NCBI RefSeq assembly: GCF_005768555.2
Contig: NZ_VCHX02000180.1
Span: 96,769 to 160,768, forward strand
From: Streptomyces sporangiiformans
GTDB lineage: Bacteria > Actinomycetota > Actinomycetes > Streptomycetales > Streptomycetaceae
Length of the DNA stretch: 64,000 nucleotides
Direction: 5' to 3'
Shown here: one piece after another, positions 1 through 8,626 of the stretch
How the letters are laid out: each line of letters starts with the position of its first letter
Numbering within the stretch: position 1 is the first letter of the stretch
The notes under the pieces: generated by a model
The model's input: only the letters and a program-made list of their open reading frames with translations
The model's database searches: none
Told to the model about the DNA's origin: nothing
Position numbers and translations under genes: made by a program

Positions 1-452
1 GGCACGGCCGGCGAGTGAATCACCCGATCGCTGTAGAACGCGTCGCGGTGTGTGCGGTGATGGTCGTAGAACTCGCGTGCCCGCAGCACGCAGGCGTACA
101 GCGCGGAGGCCCGGCACAGGGCCTCTTCCTGGGCCTGGGCGCCGTTCAGGTAGCCCCCGCCGGGGTTGCGTGCCGAGGAGAAGTTCAAGACCGCGACCGG
201 GCCGGTGTGCCGTTCGGAGCCGGTGAGCCGACGGGCCGCCTCCAGGCTGCTCTCGCCTGTGACCTCGAAGAACGTGGGTACGGGAGCGGCCCGCGGAATG
301 TCCACCGGACCGGGCCCGTACATGCGCGTGCCCTCCTGGGCGGCGGCCACCGCCGCGGCGATCGAGACCTCGCGCCCGTCGGGCGCCTGGTACGAACCCG
401 CCGCGACGATCTCCTCCGTCTGCCGTGCGATGCCCCGCAGGCGCGCGCTCAT
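1..452 (-). CDS. TIGR02452-type microbial PARG-like protein (partial, C-terminus off the left edge)
   Basis: Read directly from the complement, about 150 codons are present and the frame stays open to the window edge. Residues 93-111 carry the family hallmark NFSSARNPGGGYLNGAQAQ, followed by EE: the GGG loop and paired glutamates that form the poly(ADP-ribose) glycohydrolase catalytic signature. The family is expected to remove ADP-ribose from proteins or nucleic acids in the cytoplasm; the exact substrate is unknown. The ATG at 452 has a GGGGGTG ribosome site about 5 nt upstream. It overlaps by four bases (ATGA) the stop of a possible 20-codon upstream reading frame starting at 511. The gene is divergent from egtA. 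The family call is firm; completeness cannot be judged here. Confidence 0.85.
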   Translation of the reverse strand, partial: MSARLRGIARQTEEIVAAGSYQAPDGREVSIAAAVAAAQEGTRMYGPGPVDIPRAAPVPTFFEVTGESSLEAARRLTGSERHTGPVAVLNFSSARNPGGGYLNGAQAQEEALCRASALYACVLRAREFYDHHRTHRDAFYSDRVIHSPAV

Positions 453-687
453 GGCGTCACCCCCGTGGACGCCGCGATCGCGCCCCACGCGATCTCCCCC
501 GTCGTGCTCATGAACGCATCGTGAGCGATCCTTGTACTGCGCCGCAACAGAGTTTCCCGGCCCCAAGAGCACCCATACGCACCCTTGTGCGAATCGACGC
601 GAGGGTTTTGGGTGGACGGATGGTTGTCGACCCGGCCCATCCGACACCCGGGCCGGCGGCATGGTGGAATCTCAGGAGGATCCCGAC
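453..687. promoter_or_regulatory. divergent intergenic region PARG-like gene / egtA
   Basis: This 235-base gap separates the PARG-like gene (leftward) from the ergothioneine operon (rightward), so it should hold both promoters. It includes a possible 20-aa upstream reading frame for the leftward gene (449-511) and the AGGAGG ribosome site of egtA at 674-679. I could not pick out convincing -35/-10 pairs. Confidence 0.5.
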
Positions 688-2022
688 ATGTCAGATTCGG
701 TAAGTGACTGTACGGAGTCCCGCTCCGCCGTCACCGAAGCCGAAGTGGAGGCCCTGATACGGGGCATCTGCTTCAAGACGGGGCCGCCCCGTTTCCTCGG
801 TGTCGAAGTGGAATGGCTTGTCCGCGAGCTGCGTTCACCGCGGCTCCCCGTACCACCCGAACGACTCGAAGCGGCCTACGCCGCACTGCGAATGCTGCCC
901 CTGCGGTCGAGACTCACGGTCGAACCCGGGGGCCAACTGGAGCTCAGCTCCTCACCCGCCGCCTCCCTCATGGAGTGCATCGGCTCCGTCTCCGCCGACC
1001 TCGACGCCGTACGCGCGGTACTGCGCGAGGCGGATCTCGGACTCACCGGAATGGGCCAGGACCCCTGGCACCCGCCCACCCGCTTCCTCCATGAGCCGCG
1101 CTACGACGCCATGGAGAGCTACCTCGACCGCACGGGTCCCGAGGGCCGGGCCATGATGTGCAGCTCGGCCTCCGTCCAGGTGTGCCTGGACGCCGGGTAC
1201 GAGGAGCCGGGGCCTCTCGGGCATGTGCGGCGCTGGTGGCTGGCGCACCTGCTGGGCGCGGTCCTGGTGGCCGCGTTCGCACACTCGCCGATGGCCCAGG
1301 GCCGGCCCACCGGCTGGCGCTCGACCCGGCAGTCCCTGTGGACCGCGATGGATCCGGGCCGCGCCTGCGCCCCGCCTCTCGACGGCGATCCACGGGCGGC
1401 CTGGGCGCGCCACGTGCTGGACGCGCCGGTGATGTGCGTACGGGCGCCGAACGGCGGCGCCTGGGACGTACCGGAAGCCATGAGTTTCCGTGCGTGGACC
1501 CGGTCCGGCGCGCCGCCGGACCGGGAGGATCTCGACTACCACCTGACGACCCTGTTTCCGCCCGTGCGTCCGCGGGGCCATCTGGAACTCCGCATGATCG
1601 ACGCACAGCCGGGCGACGACGGATGGATCGTGCCGCTCGCCGTGACGACGGCGTTGTTCGACGACGCGGAGGCGACCGAGATCGCCTACCGGACGGTCAA
1701 ACCCCTTGCGGAGCGGGCCGGTTCGCTGGCGGCTCCGCGCAATCCGCTGTGGCTCGCGGCCGCCCGCTCGGGGCCGGCCGATCCCGAACTGCGCGAGGCC
1801 GCGATCACCTGTTTCGAGGCGGCGGCCGAGGCCCTGCCCAGGCTCGGCGCCACCCCCGAAGTGCAGGGCGCCGTCGCGGAGTTCATCGACCGCTACGTGG
1901 CCCGGGGCCGCTGCCCCGCCGACGACCTGATCGACGTCCACGGGCGGGCCGACACCCCCGGCCCGATCGATCGAGACCACGGCACGGAACACCTGCTTCA
2001 CCGGAAGGACATCCGCACATGA
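688..2022 (+). CDS. egtA: ergothioneine biosynthesis glutamate-cysteine ligase EgtA
   Basis: 444 aa, GCS2-type glutamate-cysteine ligase, joining glutamate and cysteine to make the gamma-Glu-Cys that EgtB uses as sulfur donor. The N-terminal catalytic half includes the strand FLGVEVEWLV and a later FLHEPRYDAMESYLDRTGP segment, typical of this family. The ATG at 688 is chosen because AGGAGG lies 8 bases upstream; the frame is open further upstream but without conserved sequence. It is the first gene of egtABCD and overlaps egtB by ATGA (2019-2022), so translation is coupled. It acts in the cytoplasm in low-molecular-weight thiol synthesis. Operon context makes EgtA much likelier than a general GshA-type ligase. 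Confidence 0.93.
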   Translation: MSDSVSDCTESRSAVTEAEVEALIRGICFKTGPPRFLGVEVEWLVRELRSPRLPVPPERLEAAYAALRMLPLRSRLTVEPGGQLELSSSPAASLMECIGSVSADLDAVRAVLREADLGLTGMGQDPWHPPTRFLHEPRYDAMESYLDRTGPEGRAMMCSSASVQVCLDAGYEEPGPLGHVRRWWLAHLLGAVLVAAFAHSPMAQGRPTGWRSTRQSLWTAMDPGRACAPPLDGDPRAAWARHVLDAPVMCVRAPNGGAWDVPEAMSFRAWTRSGAPPDREDLDYHLTTLFPPVRPRGHLELRMIDAQPGDDGWIVPLAVTTALFDDAEATEIAYRTVKPLAERAGSLAAPRNPLWLAAARSGPADPELREAAITCFEAAAEALPRLGATPEVQGAVAEFIDRYVARGRCPADDLIDVHGRADTPGPIDRDHGTEHLLHRKDIRT

Positions 2023-3356
2023 CCGACCCCGCCTTCCTCACCGATCCGGAGACGCTCCGGGAGCGTGCGCTGGCGGCGCTGACCCGGGCACGCGACCGCA
2101 CCGCGCTGCTGACCTCCTGCGTGGAGGATCCCGACCTCACCGCGCAGCACTCGCCGTTGATGTCACCGCTGGTCTGGGACCTCGCGCACATCGGCAACCA
2201 GGAGGAGATGTGGCTGCTGCGGGAGGTCGCGGGCCGTGAGGCGATACGGCCCGAGATCGACGGCCTGTACGACGCGTTCGAGCACCCGCGCGCCGAGCGG
2301 CCCTCCCTGCCGCTGCTGCCGCCGGACGAGGCCCGCCGCTATGCCGCCGAGGTGCGCGGCAGGGCGCTCGACGTCCTGGAGAGCACGGCGTTCCGCGGCA
2401 CGCGGCTGACCGAGGCGGGCTTCGCCTTCGGCATGATCGCGCAGCACGAACAGCAGCACGACGAGACCATGCTGATCACCCATCAGCTGCGCAAGGGGCC
2501 CGCGGCCCTCACCGCGCCGGACCCCGCGCCCGCGCCGCCGTTCACCGGGCCGGCCGAAGTCCTGGTCCCCGGCGGCCCGTTCACCATGGGCACCTCGGCC
2601 GAGCCATGGGCGCTGGACAACGAACGACCCGCGCACCAGCGATTCGTACCGCCGTTCTTCATCGACACCACGCCGGTGACGAACGCCGCGTACCAGGCGT
2701 TCATCGCGGACGGCGGCTACACCGACCCGCGCTGGTGGGATTCCGACGGCTGGTCCCACATCCGCGCGCACTCCGTCGAGGCCCCACTGTTCTGGCGCCG
2801 CGAGGGCGGCGAATGGCTGCGGCGGCGCTTCGGGGTGACCGAGCTCGTGCCGCCCGACGAGCCGGTGCTGCACGTCAGCTGGTACGAGGCGGACGCGTAC
2901 GCGCGCTGGGCGGGGCGACGGCTGCCCACCGAGGCCGAGTGGGAGAAGGCGGCCCGCCACGACCCGGCGGCCCGCCGCTCCACGCGCTACCCGTGGGGTG
3001 ACGCCGATCCGACTCCCGAGCAGGCCAACCTCGGCCAGCGCCATCTGCGCCCGGCCCCCGCCGGAAGCTACCCGGAGGGTGCGTCGCCGCTCGGCGTACG
3101 GCAGTTGATCGGTGACGTGTGGGAGTGGACGGCCAGCGACTTCCTGCCGTATCCGGGCTTCACGGCCTTCCCGTACAGGGAGTACTCGGAGGTGTTCTTC
3201 GGGCCGGAGCACAAGGTGCTGCGCGGCGGCTCGTTCGCCGTCGACGCGGTGGCCTGCCGGGGGACGTTCCGCAACTGGGACTATCCGATCCGGCGGCAGA
3301 TCTTCTCCGGTTTCCGTACGGCACGGGACGCCGCTCCGGGGACGGAGACGTCCTGA
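2019..3356 (+). CDS. egtB: ergothioneine biosynthesis sulfoxide synthase EgtB
   Basis: 445 aa, a non-heme iron enzyme that couples hercynine to gamma-Glu-Cys with oxygen to give the sulfoxide conjugate. The N-terminal DinB-like half (about 1-165) carries three candidate iron ligands: His57 in DLAHIG, and His143 and His147 in QHEQQHDET. The C-terminal half (about 185-440) is an FGE-sulfatase fold with VPGGPFTMGT, LPTEAEWEKAARH and VLRGGSF motifs. The start at 2019 overlaps the egtA stop, and the stop overlaps the egtC start by one base (TGATG, 3354-3358). Length and motif order match the family closely. Confidence 0.96.
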   Translation: MTDPAFLTDPETLRERALAALTRARDRTALLTSCVEDPDLTAQHSPLMSPLVWDLAHIGNQEEMWLLREVAGREAIRPEIDGLYDAFEHPRAERPSLPLLPPDEARRYAAEVRGRALDVLESTAFRGTRLTEAGFAFGMIAQHEQQHDETMLITHQLRKGPAALTAPDPAPAPPFTGPAEVLVPGGPFTMGTSAEPWALDNERPAHQRFVPPFFIDTTPVTNAAYQAFIADGGYTDPRWWDSDGWSHIRAHSVEAPLFWRREGGEWLRRRFGVTELVPPDEPVLHVSWYEADAYARWAGRRLPTEAEWEKAARHDPAARRSTRYPWGDADPTPEQANLGQRHLRPAPAGSYPEGASPLGVRQLIGDVWEWTASDFLPYPGFTAFPYREYSEVFFGPEHKVLRGGSFAVDAVACRGTFRNWDYPIRRQIFSGFRTARDAAPGTETS

Positions 3357-4147
3357 TGTGCCGTCACCTCGCCTACCTGGGACCCGAGGAGCCGCTCGGC
3401 CGGCTCCTCGTGGAACCGGCGCACAGTCTGTTCCGCCAGTCGTGGGCGCCGCGCCGGCAGCGGCACGGAACGGTCAACGCCGATGGTTTCGGGGTCGGTT
3501 GGTACGCGCAAGGGGATCCCGTGCCCGCGCGGTACCGGCGTACCGGGCCCATCTGGGGCGATCAGTCCTTCGCCGACCTGGCGCGGGTGGTGCGCTCGGG
3601 CGCGCTGCTCGCCGCGGTGCGCGACGCGACCGTGGCGGGCGCGGACGGGGAGGCCGCGGCGGCACCGTTCGCCGCGGGGCGCTGGCTGTTCAGCCACAAC
3701 GGCGCGATCAGCGGCTGGCCGCGCTCCCTGGCACCGCTCGCACGGACCCTGCCGCCCGCCGAACTGCTGTCGCTGGAGGCGCGTTGCGACTCGGCCCTCG
3801 TATGGGCCCTGGTCCTGAACCGGCTGAGCGGCGGCGACGAGGCGGGGCAGGCGCTCGCCGACACGGTGCTGGACGTCGCGGCGGCGGCGCCCGGCTCGCG
3901 GCTCAACCTCCTGCTCACCAACGGCGAGACGATCGCCGCGACCGCCTGGGGCGACACCCTCTGGTATCTCACCGAGCCCGGCCGGCGCACGGTCGTGGCG
4001 TCCGAACCGTACGACGACGATCCGCACTGGCAGGAGGTACCCGACCGCACCCTGCTGGCCGCGAGCCGCACGGACGTCCTGCTCACGCCACTCAAGGACG
4101 TCGAAGAGCACCTGGCACCCGACCCACCCGAGGAGCCCACCTCGTGA
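3356..4147 (+). CDS. egtC: ergothioneine biosynthesis amidohydrolase EgtC
   Basis: 263 aa, class II glutamine-amidotransferase-type Ntn hydrolase. It starts MCRHLAYLG, so Cys2 becomes the N-terminal nucleophile after methionine removal. The FSHNGAI segment near residue 115 is the usual substrate-side motif. In the pathway it removes the glutamate from the gamma-glutamyl hercynylcysteine sulfoxide made by EgtB. The start is fixed by the TGATG overlap with egtB and the required Cys2. Its stop overlaps the GTG of egtD by four bases. There is no signal peptide, so it is cytoplasmic. Confidence 0.95.
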   Translation: MCRHLAYLGPEEPLGRLLVEPAHSLFRQSWAPRRQRHGTVNADGFGVGWYAQGDPVPARYRRTGPIWGDQSFADLARVVRSGALLAAVRDATVAGADGEAAAAPFAAGRWLFSHNGAISGWPRSLAPLARTLPPAELLSLEARCDSALVWALVLNRLSGGDEAGQALADTVLDVAAAAPGSRLNLLLTNGETIAATAWGDTLWYLTEPGRRTVVASEPYDDDPHWQEVPDRTLLAASRTDVLLTPLKDVEEHLAPDPPEEPTS

Positions 4148-5106
4148 GCCCGTTCCTGGTCACCCGCACCCTGCCCGAGGACGCCACCGACGCCGCGCTG
4201 CGCGCCGACGTCCTGCACGGCCTCACCCGCACCCCCAAGACGCTGCCGCCGAAGTGGTTCTACGACGCCCACGGCAGTGAACTCTTCGAGAAGATCACCG
4301 AACTGCCCGAGTACTACCCCACGCGCGCGGAGCGCGAGATCCTCGTCGCGCGCGCCGCGGAGATCGCCCGGGCGACCGGGGCACGCACCCTGGTCGAGCT
4401 CGGCTCCGGCTCGTCCGACAAGACCCGGCACCTGCTCGACGAGCTGCCCGACCTGCACACGTACGTGCCGGTCGACGTCAGCGAGAGCGCGCTCACACAG
4501 GCCGGGCAGGCACTGATCGCCGAGCGCCCGTCGCTCGCCGTGCACGCGCTGATCGCCGACTTCACCAGCGGCCTCGCGCTGCCCGGCACCCCAGGTCCGC
4601 GGCTGGTCGCCTTCCTGGGCGGCACGATCGGCAATCTGCTGCCCGACGAACGCGCCACGTTCCTGGCCTCCGTACGGTCGCTCCTGTCCCCCGGCGACGC
4701 CCTGCTGCTCGGCACCGACCTGGTGAAGGACGAGTCCGTGCTGGTCGCCGCCTACGACGACGCGGCCGGGGTGACGGCCGCGTTCAACAAGAACGTGCTG
4801 ACCGTCGTCAACCGCGAACTCGGCGCCGGCTTCGACCCCGACGACTTCGCCCATGTGGCCCTCTGGGACCCGGAGCGGGAGTGGATCGAGATGCGGCTGC
4901 GCGCTCTCGCGCCGCTGACCGTGAAGGTCCCCGCGCTCGACCTCGCCGTGGATTTCGCGGACGGCGAAGAGATGCGGACCGAGGTGTCCGCGAAGTTCCG
5001 TGAAGAAGGGGTACGCGGTGAACTGGCCGCGGCCGGGCTGGAGCTGACGCACTGGTGGATGGATGAGGAGGGTCGGTTCGCACTGTCGCTCAGCGTGGCC
5101 CGGTGA
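4144..5106 (+). CDS. egtD: L-histidine N(alpha)-methyltransferase EgtD
   Basis: 320 aa. It trimethylates histidine with three SAM to make hercynine, the first committed ergothioneine step. The SAM-binding glycine-rich loop is LVELGSGSSDKTRHLL at about residues 83-98. FYDAHGSELFEKI and TELPEYYPTRAE upstream, and FLGGTIGNL further on, are strongly typical of the family. It starts at GTG 4144, overlapping the egtC stop as GTGA. It is the last core gene of the operon. No egtE-like PLP-dependent C-S lyase follows; the next gene is a dodecin. The call is secure from motifs and context. Confidence 0.96.
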   Translation: MSPFLVTRTLPEDATDAALRADVLHGLTRTPKTLPPKWFYDAHGSELFEKITELPEYYPTRAEREILVARAAEIARATGARTLVELGSGSSDKTRHLLDELPDLHTYVPVDVSESALTQAGQALIAERPSLAVHALIADFTSGLALPGTPGPRLVAFLGGTIGNLLPDERATFLASVRSLLSPGDALLLGTDLVKDESVLVAAYDDAAGVTAAFNKNVLTVVNRELGAGFDPDDFAHVALWDPEREWIEMRLRALAPLTVKVPALDLAVDFADGEEMRTEVSAKFREEGVRGELAAAGLELTHWWMDEEGRFALSLSVAR

Positions 5107-5184
5107 CGGGTCGCGGACGTCCGCACCGTGCGGCACCGTGGAATGACGCGTGGCACACCCGCCACCGCGGAGAGGAGCATTCGC

Positions 5185-5400
5185 ATGACCAACCACACGT
5201 ACCGGGTCACCGAGATCGTCGGGACCTCGCCGGAGGGCATCGACCAGGCGATCCGCAACGGGATCGACCGGGCCTCGCAGACCCTGCGCAACCTGGACTG
5301 GTTCGAGGTCACGCAGGTCCGCGGCCAGATCGAGGGCGGGCAGATCGAGCACTACCAGGTCGGCCTGAAGGTCGGCTTCCGGCTGGAGGACGGGGAGTGA
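5185..5400 (+). CDS. dodecin family flavin-binding protein
   Basis: 71 aa, starting MTNHTYRVTEIVGTSPEG and containing the IRNGIDRASQTLRNLDWFEV core, with the conserved tryptophan that stacks on the flavin. Dodecins assemble as hollow dodecamers that store or buffer FMN/FAD or CoA-type ligands in the cytoplasm. The ATG at 5185 has a GAGAGGAG ribosome site. The gene follows egtD by 78 bases on the same strand and may be read from the egt promoter. The link to thiol and redox homeostasis is inference only. A hairpin at 5415-5441 follows it. Confidence 0.93.
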   Translation: MTNHTYRVTEIVGTSPEGIDQAIRNGIDRASQTLRNLDWFEVTQVRGQIEGGQIEHYQVGLKVGFRLEDGE

Positions 5401-5414
5401 CTCCTCCCCGCTAG

Positions 5415-5441
5415 GCGAGGCCGCTCAGGTGCGGCCCTCGC
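5415..5441. terminator. bidirectional hairpin between dodecin and HAD gene
   Basis: GCGAGGCCGC (5415-5424) pairs with GCGGCCCTCGC (5431-5441) with one bulged base and a six-base loop. The right arm lies in the last codons of the leftward HAD gene, so one hairpin can serve both converging genes. Confidence 0.6.
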
Positions 5442-5913
5442 GCTCCTGCGCCACCTTCAGCGCCGCGGACGTGACCGCCCAGCGCGCCCGTACGACCGTG
5501 AAGCCCGCCCGCTCGGCGTCCTCGCACACCAGCTCGTCGTCGTCCACGAGCACCCTCACCTCGCGGTGCCGTGCGAGGCCGCGGAGGATCTCCAGCTTGG
5601 TGCGCCGGGCGGGCCTGCGGTCGTCGTTGCGGCGCATCCAGATGCGCCCGTCGGGCAGCCCCTGCGCGGCGAGCCAGGCCACCGTGTCCTTGCGGCACCG
5701 CTCGGGCCGTCCGGTCAGATAGACGACCTCGCACTCCTGCGCCTGCCGCAGCGCCAGCGCCACCCCCTCGGCCAACGGCGGATCGTTCGTGGCCGCCGCG
5801 AAGAAGGCGTCCCAGTCCCGCGGCTTACGCTCCAGAAAGCACTGCCGGTGCGCGGTGTCAGCGAGCGTGCCGTCGAGGTCGAACACCGCGAGCTGCCTGT
5901 TGTTGTCCGTCAC
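5425..5913 (-). CDS. HAD superfamily phosphatase/polynucleotide-kinase-like hydrolase
   Basis: About 162 aa. All HAD motifs are visible: FDLDGTLADTAHR with the nucleophilic Asp and the acid-base Asp, YLTGRPERCR (motif II), and a C-terminal VLVDDDELVCEDA (motif III/IV). With no large cap domain, it resembles the short phosphatase domain often fused to RNA-repair or polynucleotide-kinase proteins. The substrate is unknown. I prefer the GTG at 5913, which puts the motif-I strand near the N-terminus; an ATG at 5967 would add 18 unconserved residues. The gene converges on the dodecin and follows the sensor phosphatase gene on the same strand. Confidence 0.8.
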   Translation of the reverse strand: MTDNNRQLAVFDLDGTLADTAHRQCFLERKPRDWDAFFAAATNDPPLAEGVALALRQAQECEVVYLTGRPERCRKDTVAWLAAQGLPDGRIWMRRNDDRRPARRTKLEILRGLARHREVRVLVDDDELVCEDAERAGFTVVRARWAVTSAALKVAQEREGRT

Positions 5914-5984
5914 GTCGCCAACCCTAGAGCCGACCGCCCCGCCCCCGGCACAGCCCTGCTCATCCACCCGGCGCCCGGCCGGTT

Positions 5985-8459
5985 CTACTCCTGGGCCACG
6001 TCCAGTTCCGCCCAGATGATCTTTCCGCCCGGGGCATGGCGCGTACCCCAGCTTTCGGTGAGCTGGGCGACCAGGAGCAGGCCCCGTCCGCCCTCGTCGA
6101 AGACGCGGGCGCGGCGCAGATGAGGTGCGGTTTCGCTGCCGTCGTAGACCTCGCAGATGAGCCTGGCGTCACGGATCAGGCGCAGCCGGATGGGGGCGTC
6201 GCCGTAGCGGATGGCGTTGGTGACGAGTTCGCTGACCACCAGTTCCGTGACGAAGGCGGCCTCGTCCAGGCCCCAGGCCGCGAGCTGGCCGGTCGCGTAC
6301 TTGCGAGCCTGGGCGACCACCTGAGGATCGCCCGGCAGCTCCCAGGTCGCCACTTGAGCGGCATCGAGGCCACGGGTCCTGGCCAGGAGAACGGCCACGT
6401 CGTCCACGGGGCGCCCGGGCAGCAGTTCCTCCAGCAGGTCGTCGCACAGCTTCTCCAGCGATCCGGCAGGCCGGCCGAGGACGCGGCCCATGAGGGCCAG
6501 GCCCGCATCGACGTTCTGGTCGCTCCCCTCGATCAGCCCGTCGGTGTAGAGGGCGAGCAGGCTGCCTTCCGGGACGTCGAACTCCGAGATCTCGAAGGGC
6601 AGTCCGCCGAGACCGAGCGGGGGGCCGACGGGCAGGTCCGGAAAGTCGACCTCGCCGTCGGGCGTCACCACGGCGGGCAGCACATGCCCCGCGCTGGCGA
6701 GAGAGCAACGCCGGGCCACCGGGTCGTAGACCGCGTACAGGCACGTGGCCCGCATCTCCCCGACCGGCCGGACCTCCCCGGACGGCCGGACCTCCCCGGA
6801 CGGCCGGACCTCCCCGGACGGCGAGACCTCCCCGGTCGGCGGGTCAGCCGCGAAGGAGCCGGGATCGTCGGGCTCCTCCCGGGCCAGGCGGATGACCACG
6901 TCGTCGAGATGGGTGAGCAACTCGTCCGGCGCCAGGTCGACGTCGGCCAGCGTGCGCACCGCGGTGCGCAACTGGGCCATGGTGGCCGAGGCGCGCAGCC
7001 CGTGCCCGACCACGTCGCCGACCACGAGCGCCACCCGGGCACCGGACAGGGGGATCACGTCGAACCAGTCACCGCCCACGCCCGCGCGCGTGCCGGCGGG
7101 CAGATAGCGGGTGGCCACCTCCACGGCGGACTGGTCCGGTGTGCTCCGCTGCAGCAGGCTGCGCTGCAGTGTCACCGCCGTGGCCCGCTCACGGCTGTAG
7201 CGGCGGGCGTTGTCGATGCTCAGGGCCGCCTTGTTCGCGATCTCCCGCGCCAGGAACAGATCCTCCTCGTCGAACGGCTCCGCCGTGCGGTGGCGGTGGA
7301 ACTGGGCCAGCCCGAGCGTGATGCCCCGTGCCTGCAGAGGAACGATCAGCAACGAGTGGATTCCGTGCGTCCGAAAGCTGTCGGCATGATCGGGTATCGC
7401 GGTCAGCCACGCGGGGAGACGGGCGCTGTCGAAACGATGCAGGAAGGGGCGGTCGCCGGTGAGGGCGTCGGCCTGCGGTGAGTCGTCGGCATAGACATGC
7501 CGCTGTCCGACACCGAAGGTCGCCTCCGGGCAGCCCTCCAGTACGGAGGCCTGCGCGGACCGACGGAAGACCAGCGGCCCCACGCCCGGCACGGTGTCCG
7601 TGTCGGCGTTCTGGAAGAGGCCGTCCAGGAGGTCCACGAGGACGAAGTCGGCGAACCCCGAGACGCCGATCTCGGCGAGCTCCTGGGCGGTGACGGTGAC
7701 GTCGAGCGTGGTCCCGACGCGCAGGCCCGCCTCCCTCACCAGGGACATCCGTCGGCGCGCCCAGTACTGCTCGGTGGTGTCGTAGACGGCGGAGGCGACA
7801 CCCCGTACCCGCCCCTGTGGGTCCTTGAGGGGGAACAGCAGGGAGGACCAGGAGCGCTCGCGACTGACCCCCGGGATCCGCAGATAGGCCTGGTGGCGTA
7901 CGACGTTCCCGGTCCGCATGGCCTGTTCGGCCAGGCGGGGGACCTCCTCGGCGCCGTCGAGGATTTCGCCGGAGAGCCGCTCGGCGATGCCGAGGCCCCG
8001 CAGCTGGTCCTCCGTCGCTCCCGACAGCGTGACGAAGGCGTCGTTGGCGCGCACGACCTTCCCGTCGTCGTCGCACACGACCACGGCGATGGGTAGCTGC
8101 TCCATCGCCCATCGGTTCAGGGTGGCGGGGGCGGGTTCGGCCGCCGCCGAGGCCGTGACGATCCACAGCGGGTCGTCGTCGGCGCCGGTCAGCGGCCGGA
8201 GGTCGACCAGCAGCTCCAGTCGCCGCCCCTCGTGGGTCCTGACCACCGCGCCACCGCTCCAGGGCGCCCGGGCGGCGCAGGCGGTCCGGGCCGCGTACGG
8301 AAGCTCGGCGGCCAGCAGCTCCCGGGCGTCGCGGCCCACGGCGTCCACGGAGTCGTAGCCGAGCATCCGGCGGGCATCCTCGCTCCAGGCGGTGACCTTC
8401 CCCGTTCCGTCCACGACGGCGGTCGCTGCCCAGGCCGAACCGAATACGTCTGCGTCCAT
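5985..8459 (-). CDS. multi-domain PAS-PAS-GAF-SpoIIE phosphatase with HATPase domain
   Basis: 824 aa, soluble. In order: PAS (about 1-100), second PAS (about 108-235, LPIAVVVCDDDGKVV), GAF (about 245-425), PP2C/SpoIIE-type phosphatase (about 435-660, GGDWFDVIPLSG and VVGDVVGHG metal-binding motifs), and a C-terminal RsbW-like ATPase (about 680-810, ELVTNAIRYG). This architecture is common in Streptomyces and is thought to set anti-sigma/anti-anti-sigma partner switching in response to a sensed signal; the target is unknown. A linker in the phosphatase domain carries four 18-base tandem repeats (6763-6834). I use the ATG at 8459; a GTG at 8483 would add eight residues. Confidence 0.93.
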   Translation of the reverse strand: MDADVFGSAWAATAVVDGTGKVTAWSEDARRMLGYDSVDAVGRDARELLAAELPYAARTACAARAPWSGGAVVRTHEGRRLELLVDLRPLTGADDDPLWIVTASAAAEPAPATLNRWAMEQLPIAVVVCDDDGKVVRANDAFVTLSGATEDQLRGLGIAERLSGEILDGAEEVPRLAEQAMRTGNVVRHQAYLRIPGVSRERSWSSLLFPLKDPQGRVRGVASAVYDTTEQYWARRRMSLVREAGLRVGTTLDVTVTAQELAEIGVSGFADFVLVDLLDGLFQNADTDTVPGVGPLVFRRSAQASVLEGCPEATFGVGQRHVYADDSPQADALTGDRPFLHRFDSARLPAWLTAIPDHADSFRTHGIHSLLIVPLQARGITLGLAQFHRHRTAEPFDEEDLFLAREIANKAALSIDNARRYSRERATAVTLQRSLLQRSTPDQSAVEVATRYLPAGTRAGVGGDWFDVIPLSGARVALVVGDVVGHGLRASATMAQLRTAVRTLADVDLAPDELLTHLDDVVIRLAREEPDDPGSFAADPPTGEVSPSGEVRPSGEVRPSGEVRPVGEMRATCLYAVYDPVARRCSLASAGHVLPAVVTPDGEVDFPDLPVGPPLGLGGLPFEISEFDVPEGSLLALYTDGLIEGSDQNVDAGLALMGRVLGRPAGSLEKLCDDLLEELLPGRPVDDVAVLLARTRGLDAAQVATWELPGDPQVVAQARKYATGQLAAWGLDEAAFVTELVVSELVTNAIRYGDAPIRLRLIRDARLICEVYDGSETAPHLRRARVFDEGGRGLLLVAQLTESWGTRHAPGGKIIWAELDVAQE
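6763..6834. repeat. 18-bp tandem repeat, four units, inside the sensor phosphatase gene
   Basis: Four consecutive 18-base units at 6763-6780, 6781-6798, 6799-6816 and 6817-6834. The middle two are identical (GACGGCCGGACCTCCCCG) and the outer two differ at a few bases. On the coding strand they encode repeats of PSGEVR. Unit length is a multiple of three, so copy number can change without a frameshift. Confidence 0.9.
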
Positions 8460-8626
8460 GCACCCGTCTCTCACGCACACCACGGGCCAACCCCGCGTCT
8501 GCCCTCAGCATGGCCCCACAGCAGGGCGGACTCAACGGGGCTCCCCACTTCTGGTCACATGTGATGAGGAGTTCGTAACCTCCCTGAAACCGCCCACGGC
8601 GGGAGGGCCGGGAATCCTGGCGCCCG

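Noticed and set aside
3562..5352. 596-codon open frame on the complement of egtC/egtD
   Set aside because: It has no family features; long antisense frames are common in GC-rich DNA. The egt genes on the plus strand have clear motifs and coupled starts.
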